Assembly: GCA_948099385.1 (NCBI GenBank)
Contig: CANUEZ040000020.1
Span: forward strand, 9,503,501-9,567,500
Direction: 5' to 3'
DNA from: Fasciola hepatica
Taxonomy: Eukaryota > Platyhelminthes > Trematoda > Plagiorchiida > Fasciolidae
DNA: 64,000 nt
Below the pieces are notes generated by a model that was not told where the DNA came from, did no database searches, and saw nothing but the letters and a program-made list of their open reading frames with translations. The translations under genes and the position numbers were made by a program. This document shows positions 50,846-59,800 of the stretch, in pieces (positions within the stretch are counted from its first letter, which is position 1; each line of letters begins with the position of its first letter).

Positions 50846-53800
50846 CCAGAGTGACGAGAGAGAAGGCAAAAGAGGTCTGGACAACCAAACTCTATACCAG
50901 TACGAATTTTACGTGCGATCAAGAGGAAGGAGAACAACAATAACAACAACCACCAAAGCTGGTGAGTGGTGAAAGAAGATAGCTATAAATTAAATATGAA
51001 AGTGAGTTCAAACTACCACTGGGGAAATAAAAATTGCGGGTAGTCGTCACAGACGAGGAATGGCTGGGTGACCGACTACCTAAATGTCTGATTTGAAGGG
51101 ACATACTAATATTAGATACCACGGAGCTGAAGTGTAAGGAAGAGAAAATGAGAACTAAGAGAGATAAAAGCGTTGACAAACTTGGGATTGAACTCGGATG
51201 ATGAACGGAATGTGATAACAGTATGGTATGAACAGAATAAACACATGAAATAGGTAACATCGCGAATGATTAGGAACAAACGCTTCAAATCACGGAGAGG
51301 ATAAAGAACAGAAGAATGGCAAGTAACTAGACTCAAACGCGTAAGCCACATATATGGTCATAAGTGACAAACCCTCGTCCAAGTATGGGAAATCAAACGA
51401 TACATCTCGGAACAAACGAACTTTACCACGCATGCTCGCGCAGTCACGATAGGCGTTAAACCTGTCTCGTGTTAACACATCTTAAATGAGACAGTGATGC
51501 TATTTACACGATGAGTCGCATCTACTCATTCGATTTGAACACCTGCAGATATTTAAGAGAGTTAGGCACATGGTTAGATTTTTAAATCTCTGATTGATTA
51601 ACGAAATTTGACGATTGAAATTACAAACCAGGATAAAAAGACTGCAAAATCTACTTAATCAACTATTCGATGGCCATCCCCCTTATATACCGAACTGCTG
51701 AAGTACCAAACAGATTTCGTTCGTTGTCTCATCTAACTGACCATTTTTCGAGAACAAAAAAAAACAGGTGCACGTATCAACAACGTGGCACTTCCTCACA
51801 TTGATCAAACAAAATAACACACGCTAACTGAAAGAAAATCCAAGGTCATTAAAAAGAGCTAAAACAGACTGATGTGCATAAAGTTGCACACAGAGAAAAC
51901 GATTTTCTCACTGAATCGAAACCAAAAAAGTAACTTTGTGAAGTATAACAAACATAGATCAAATGAAAGTTTTGATGCAATCAGTGCATCGGAATAATGA
52001 GAATTAGGCATTTTTGGGAGGCGTAGTCTTTTCACTGAAACGGACAAAGTGTAAGTTCTGACGAACTGGTCGAGTCCTAAACGAACCGGTTGGTAACGGG
52101 AAAGAACGAAATAATCGCTTACCTGTTCAGAACACTGTTGTGCAAAAATGTTTAGATGACCAAAAAGCGTTTACCTAAGCTTGTTAGTTGCAATTTAAAG
52201 TAGTTGAACCGATGCGAACACCAAGCGTTTTTTTGGGGAAAAAACGGAGTGACAAATTTCCCGGATAAATATTTGTGTGATAAGTTTCTGACCAGATTTG
52301 AGATGAAATCCCTAACTGGAGTGATATAAGCAATAATAGATGTCGTGAGCTGAAAAATACCAATACCGACAGAGAGCAGCACAAATTGGAATGTACAAGG
52401 CAGCAGTAGCGACAGAGGAGAAGAACAGCAATCTACAGATCACAAAAACGAATACATTAACACACACATCTCGAAATACTACGGAACTGACAGAGCAAGC
52501 TCAGAAAGCAGTTTGAATGAACGGTCACTACGGAAAATACGACAGTTTTAGACGGCTCAATTGGTAAAACCGAACCACTGATTTGTCATGTGGAATAAAC
52601 GTGTCACAGAATATTGAAAAGCAATGCAAACGCCATATTGCTTCAATTATACCTTTGTTAGACACCATCAGTCGTAGTTATCCACCTAGTCTCGACAAGG
52701 ATTTGATAAAAGATTTTCATGCAGACTGGATCTAGCCAATTTGTCTGATATCAAAATCACACTACATGGTGTATAGCACCTACATGTCACTATCAATTCA
52801 ACATACCACCATTTGTAAAGTGATTGACCGCTTGGTAACCAGCTTGATAAAAAGACGAGACAACTGTGCGGTACTTTCATGTTTTCCACGCATTGTGCAA
52901 CATGTTTACTATGCATGCAAAATCAATCCACGGCCAGATCAAATTTCTCACTCATGAAATCAATGGGGAAAACGTCTTTAGGACATGTTCGTTCAGTTCA
53001 GTTCAGTTCGAATAACCATTAATTATGCATTGGTTGCGGCGGTTCTGGTTATTGTATCTCTATAGGAACCTCAGTCGGGAATTAAACCAAGAAAAGCATG
53101 ATCAGAGTGAAGAGGGAATGACTGATTATAGTTTCTATCCATTGGACGGACAGATCGTTTTCGCTCTAAAAGGCCCTACTACACGGTCAGGTTTTCCATA
53201 TCTTTCTTTTGTTTCATGGACCGGTTATTTGTGCTATTCTCTCAATCACAAGTGACTGTGACTCAGCACGCCAAACAACCATATCTGAGTAAAAGTTCAA
53301 CACGTGTACCAAACACTGCAGCTTCGTGAGCCATACTGCTTAATTTGACGATATATTTCGTGTCTCGCGTACTTAGAACCTAAGCCCAACACCACTGGTT
53401 CGATGTTCCATCAGATAAGAACAGTGCTATAAAGAATTCGGTCGTTGAATATCGATGAGCCTCGTGTATGCTAAAACCGCAGTGACCACTTTTCCGATCA
53501 TTCCACGTAAAGCGGGAAACGGAGAATTATTAATTAGGACAAAAACTTCAAGGTTCAAGAGAAGATCGCAGTGAACGGGCGACAAAACTTATTCATTAGC
53601 CTACCAAAACAATGATGAAATCAATCAGGAGATTGACATCGTTCGAGAAAGTTGCAATTTAGTTAACATTCCAAAGACAGACGCACTCTAAAAGCCAGAA
53701 TCCAAAAATGAAGACCGAGAACAGCAGACGATTAAACCTATCGCTTAGCTAGACCAGATCTAGAATAAACAGTCAAACTTATGATAATCACTGATGAACC

Positions 53801-56800
53801 GTGGATGTGCTGTAGAGCTGTTTTGTTCTTGTCCTTCAGCAGTGTAAACCCACTGAATCTCCAAAAGCACCAAAACCCAGTATGAGGGGTTTGTTCTCAT
53901 GCGTTACAAATGAACTATCAGTTTCGAACTTTAACGGTTTGTTCCACGCCAACTACATGTTTTGGACCGTTTGGTGGCTAAGTTGTCCAGACATGGTATG
54001 GTCTTTACACCTTCCAAGTGCAGTGCCTTTACAAGGCTGGAAGGAGTTTGTATCTGCCCTTACCATTTGTGGTCACGAAATTAAGTTAGTCGATAAATAC
54101 TTCGGAAGTTTGATCACAGCTGGAGGTGGTATTGGGGAGGAGATCACATGATGAATAGGGAGAGCTAGAGCAGTTCTCACAAACCTGTGGCGCAACTGTA
54201 ACATCCGATTCTCACCTAAGGGACAGCTGTACATCACCGCGGTTTGTACCCGTTAGGAGATCCAGCCACTCTGCATTGAGGATGCTGGAAGTCTTTCTGT
54301 GTTTACCAACCGATATTTAGAAAGCATTCCTCGTATCTAGTGGGAACATCGAGTGAGCAATGACGAAATTCATCATGTGTCAGGTACGGATAGTGGCCCT
54401 CTGGCTGAACAGATAGCCTCACGCTGCTAGGACATGTTTTGCGAATGTCGATAAATTGTTTGCCTCTTCGTGCTCAGTTCGCACATGCTGTACTTGTACG
54501 CCATGACTTGGCGTACAGGTACAAAGAAGTTAGTATCTGCACTGACTTCTGTCGATGAAACCCACTTTTCCTGGTTGGGACCCAAGAAATGAGGACTGCT
54601 GCTGGTTAGCGACGTTCAGGGACATGGCTTGGAATAGAAGTCACTGATGCGAACGCTGTACGGCCTGTTTGTTGAACTCTCGTTCTCCGTAAACAAACCA
54701 AACCAAAACAACATCAAAATGTTTCCGGTGAAAAGAGAGATACATTCGCTTTTCCTTTATTTATTAATGAGACTCTCCAGTTCCACTTTATCCTCCCCAC
54801 TATTCTATTGTGTTACTGTTACCGTTGTTACGCTGGCACCCAGCCTGATCTTAAGCTGATGATAAATAATGCATAATAATATTGACAACAACAATAATAA
54901 TAATACGCTAACTACATTGTGACCTTTATGATTGATTTTGTCAGTTAAGTCCTCTGGATCGTTAAACGCAGGCTTCTGTGCTATGGTTTTGGTTGCTACT
55001 TGGTAGAATGGGCCAACCGAAAATGAAACGAACAGATGCTTAAAGAATGAACAAATGAAGAATAAAGTTAGCACCAGAAATCATGAAGCAGGAGAACGTT
55101 TTCCAATGAAACTACACCACTCTGTCGTGCCATCGAATGAATTCAACCATCCAGTAGATGGATCTCGTAAACCCGAACCTGGAAGTCTAACACCTCCCAT
55201 ACGACAAGGTCCACTAGTTGAGGTTTTCATATCTTTTTCCCACGTGATAAAGCGACTACGTCGAGGTTAAACGTAGAGTAACCTGGGGATCAATGACATT
55301 CGAGAAACTGGAAAGCTATGGAGAAAGTGCAGGTTAATCCAAATGGAAACGTAAAACAAACGGGTTGCGGACAGATATCGTTACAAAGACGATAATAACC
55401 GAGACGCCTTATCTTGGCACTCGCGTCCCACTTGAGAGTGGTACACTTGTCCTGGTCAATTGTTCAACGCTGGTTCGAACCATAAGGAAGCCTTGACGTC
55501 TACTGATCTTTTTCGGTAGGGTTTATCGCTTTTTCAATCAATTCACGTAGAGTCAACCGACCGGGACGGTAGTTAACGTAAAAACAGTCGTATTTGCATT
55601 GGTTCCTGGTCGCATGAATATCAACAGTTGTCTCGATCGATAGAACCTGATCGCCCGGTGCGAATATCGTTTCTTTTCTAATTTGTTGGTTATAGGGACG
55701 AGTGTCAGGAGTGTCTGAATCGTGTTCATTACCAAGTATCAATGCCGGTCATAGCAAGCGATAACATAGCTGTACGGATCCCATCTCGGCCGATCAGAGC
55801 CCCTCCCCCACAGGTAGCCCACTGAACAAAATGAGTGTGAAAACCAGAATTCTGTTCAAATTTCATTCGGAAAAAATCGAAAAATTATGTGAATATCCTT
55901 GTTTTCCACTAGTTTGGACCGAATCGTGGAACAACAAAAAAACCGAGTTTAGAATGAAAGAAAAAAGGGTTCCACACATTAGACTTTCAGCAGAGGTGTA
56001 TGCAATTGTTACATGTGGAGGAAACGTATGAGCGAGAGATAAAGATGCTCCATAGTTTCACGGACGAGAATCAATAAATTCTCTCGCCGATTTCGGAGAA
56101 CATCAATCAATCTGAACTCGAACCGGAAGAGACAACATGTCGTGGTCATTTTCTGCGAACAGCCACCTCGAAAGTAACCAAACGATCGAATGAGAATCCT
56201 TAGGAAGAAATCATGTGTTGTACCATAAAGTTCATGAAGATCTAAAGATCTAGAGCCTGTGCGTATAAAAGTTCAGCTTCAGTTATTAGCAGCAGCTGAT
56301 AGGATTTTTCCTCAAACGAAACCTCTCACCAGTCCTAATCTCCGGGCTATAAGAAAAGGTCGAAAATAGACAGAAGTTAATGGACGTGACGAAGTAAAAG
56401 ACACAATCGGTAATCTGAGTTATACACAAACTGTGGACAACTGATTGGGAAAAAGGATATTTCTTATATGAAGGTGCATATGGAAGCATACAAATGAAAG
56501 GTGTAAATTTGTGCATTACCGACCAATGAGTGATGTGCAAGTAAAACACTAACCTGATAGTCCAACAGTTGACGTTCTGTGAACTTCAGTTTCTCTTCCA
56601 ACTTGCGCAGTGCTACAGACTGTTCCATCACAGTCGCAGACGTTTTACCCTTCATCGAATCCAACTGGGCAGTCTAGAAAAAAGGGGGAAAAGTCGATTC
56701 AGATGTTACGTCAAGTCGCCGGGGATAAAACAATAGTTGAAACGTGTGTACAATGACGAACAGCTTTGGTTGGTGCATTAAAAACAACGATAAGATCTGT

Positions 56801-59800
56801 AGTACCGACAGAGAATGCGAAAGAAAATTCTAGTCTAACATCATACTCAAGCAAGCTAACAGAATGGACTGCAATGTTGTCCTTGGGTATGCTAAGTCCT
56901 AATGGACCTAGGTCACAGTCCCGGTCCCGTGTTGAAACCAGTCTTATTATGATAGAATAATATAAGTGGCAGATTGATGTATTCGCATCAGACTAATCGA
57001 CCCTCAACGCTAACAGCGGTGGCAGACTGATTGGTTACCAATAGTCTTACAGCCAGGCCAGATGCATTGCAATCTTACACGATACGCCAAAGGGATTCGC
57101 CCTTTTCAGCTTCATCGTTTTTAAGTCCGAAGTATAAAAGCTAAGTTCCTAGGTTTGGCAGTGAATTGTATGATTTCCTATGGAAATAAGATCATTGCAA
57201 TTCTGATGGTGGGGTTCGCCTTGCTGTTTAACGCTGACGGGAATGCAGTTGAGACTAGTTTAAGTGGTATGGAAGAACAGAACCACTTTAAAGTCATGAA
57301 TGATCATCGAATTCAGATACCCATAACTACACGTCGAGAAAATCAGAAGTGCTTTGAAAAATAAAATCAACGAATTTGTATGTTCGTGGATGCAAAACGG
57401 CATTCAGTCTATGGTACGGTAAAACTTGTCCAAATGCCGTCATCAATATGCGAGCAAAATGGAGGTGAATCGAACAACTTGTGTGCCGGGGCACATCATA
57501 AAATAGCACATCGCAAAACGTACCAGGCCCTCGATGCGTTTTTGATAGCAGGATAGTGTTTCTTTATATTTGCTCTCTTCTTCCGTGAATTTGCACTTCA
57601 TTCGGTGAATTTCATCCTGTAGTTCGGTGATTGTGACTTGTGACTGTTCTTTGATCGAACTGCACTCCTGTCTCGATGTGACTAGTTCTCTAGGTGATTA
57701 TGAACAACACAGCATAAATATGATAGGCTGTTGAACAAAACAACATTACTTGTACACAAACACCAGTACGTTTATAAAATGAGAAGTACGGCAGAACGGT
57801 GCAAAGGAATCGGTTGAAACGTTCTGACAGATGATGCCGATGGATAATCATGCAACTCTGGTTTCGCCTGAAGCAGTTACATCCAAACATTTCGAGATAG
57901 TTTCACGATAAAGAAAAGTCGGTCGAGTTAACCTCACATTGCAGTGCTCCCGCTTTTTTATTAATAAGCAGTATCATACACTCGGAGGTAAAATAATCCA
58001 AAGTTTAAAGCGTAAAAACAGCTTTGAAAGATATGAAAGCAAATCAACTAGGGGTAGCAATAATCTCAATGCAAACACGAAAATGATCGCGGCCATTCGT
58101 CATGCCAGTGTTTCCCCAAGCATTGAGTAGGCAGGTCTTGTGAAACAAATCTGAAAGTTTAGCACGTCCTACAAGACAAAACCCACAGGCTTATTTCTTT
58201 TCATAGCGTTCCGCTATGTGTCCGAATCGCAATCTCGACTTATTCTCCAACTTTCAGCTGTAATGAGGAGCGATTTACACCGAAGGATTGTTTCTATGGG
58301 CACCGACAAAACATGCGGCACCAGATGTGAATCTGCTCATTTCTAAGAGAAAAACGAAGAGCCTAAACATCCGTCGATTCGGACTCCAGTAACCTGTGGT
58401 CATCCATACTGACGTTGAGTTTCAGCGACCTTAACAACAATTGGCTTCGGTGAAAAACAGTTTTAAATGAAAATCCTCATCTTCGTTGAAGTTCCTCAAA
58501 GTATCCGTTCATAAAATTTCAGATAAAAAACCAACTGGACCCTCCGTCCCACAGTACGGCCACCGTCAGGTATCAGATTACCAGAGCGCATGGGAGACTA
58601 GGATGTAAGCCTATAGATAAACCTGGATGGTCAGATAAACACCGGAGCAAATAGGAAATACTTGGATTTTACGGATTACAAGTTAAATGGTTAAAGAGTA
58701 AAATAATGTCTGAATGTTCATCCGAAGACCTAGCATTTATGTCACTCACTGAACGCAACAGCTGAAAAATGTGACACTAAAATGCCACGCGGAACTGGTC
58801 GGGGCTGTTCCAGACGTCGTCGTTCTAAAGCATAAATTAAATCGTTCATATTTTTTTGTCATTCTTTTGCGTTTGCATTCATAACGCAACGCAAACTGAG
58901 CGAAACACGTAATTCAACTGGACTAACTACTATTTCACCCGCCTGCGTTCAACAAATGCCACAGTCGTTGTGTTTGAATGGGAATAAGGGTTCCAAACGA
59001 ACGACGAGGAGTTGAGAAAACAACATATCCTCAACCTCCTAGTGTGAGAAGAAGTGACTAGGGTTTTCGCTCAAACTAAATGCAATCTAACGGGCACTCA
59101 CAGTTGGTTCCAAATTTCTGGATCTTACTAATGAAACGAAATTAACTAGCCCGTCGAACTAATCAAAAGTGCTGTTGGGGTAGTACGACCTTGGTGATAA
59201 CTGTTACACATGGTAACTCAGAGCATGCGCTACAAATGAAAATCTTTTTTACCCTCAAACTTTAGGGATATGTGTACATGCTACGAGTATCATTTTTCTC
59301 TGGTTAAAGGGGTGAGGGTTTCGGGAACTGCAAATTTCCATATCAGATTCGGAAGCATATGACCAAAAGCCATCGGATTCTAAAAAGGAATTCCTTCCCG
59401 TCTATTTGAAAAGAAAAACACTGCATAAGTTACTCAGGCCCTACAAGAAGGAGTATTTGACGATATGATCGATACTGTTGGACACGAACGCGACTTCGGT
59501 AGACAAAACTACCAAAGATCAATTTTATTTTGTTCACGAAGACCGCACCTAAAAAGCTCGTCATTTTTCTGTAGTCAAGTGGCAACAGTCGGTAACGGAC
59601 TGCATTGAGATTTAACGACAAAATGCAACGCGCTACATTCACAAGGTGCACCTTGAGACACGTGGCTAGATATATGGTACAGGGATGCGCTCGTGTGGAC
59701 TTAAATGATGTCCGTAAGAAAAAAGCTATCAAAACAGACGAGTAGGCTACCCGACAGAAGCGCCATTCATGGAGGCAAGTGGAGTGGAAAGACGACTCGA

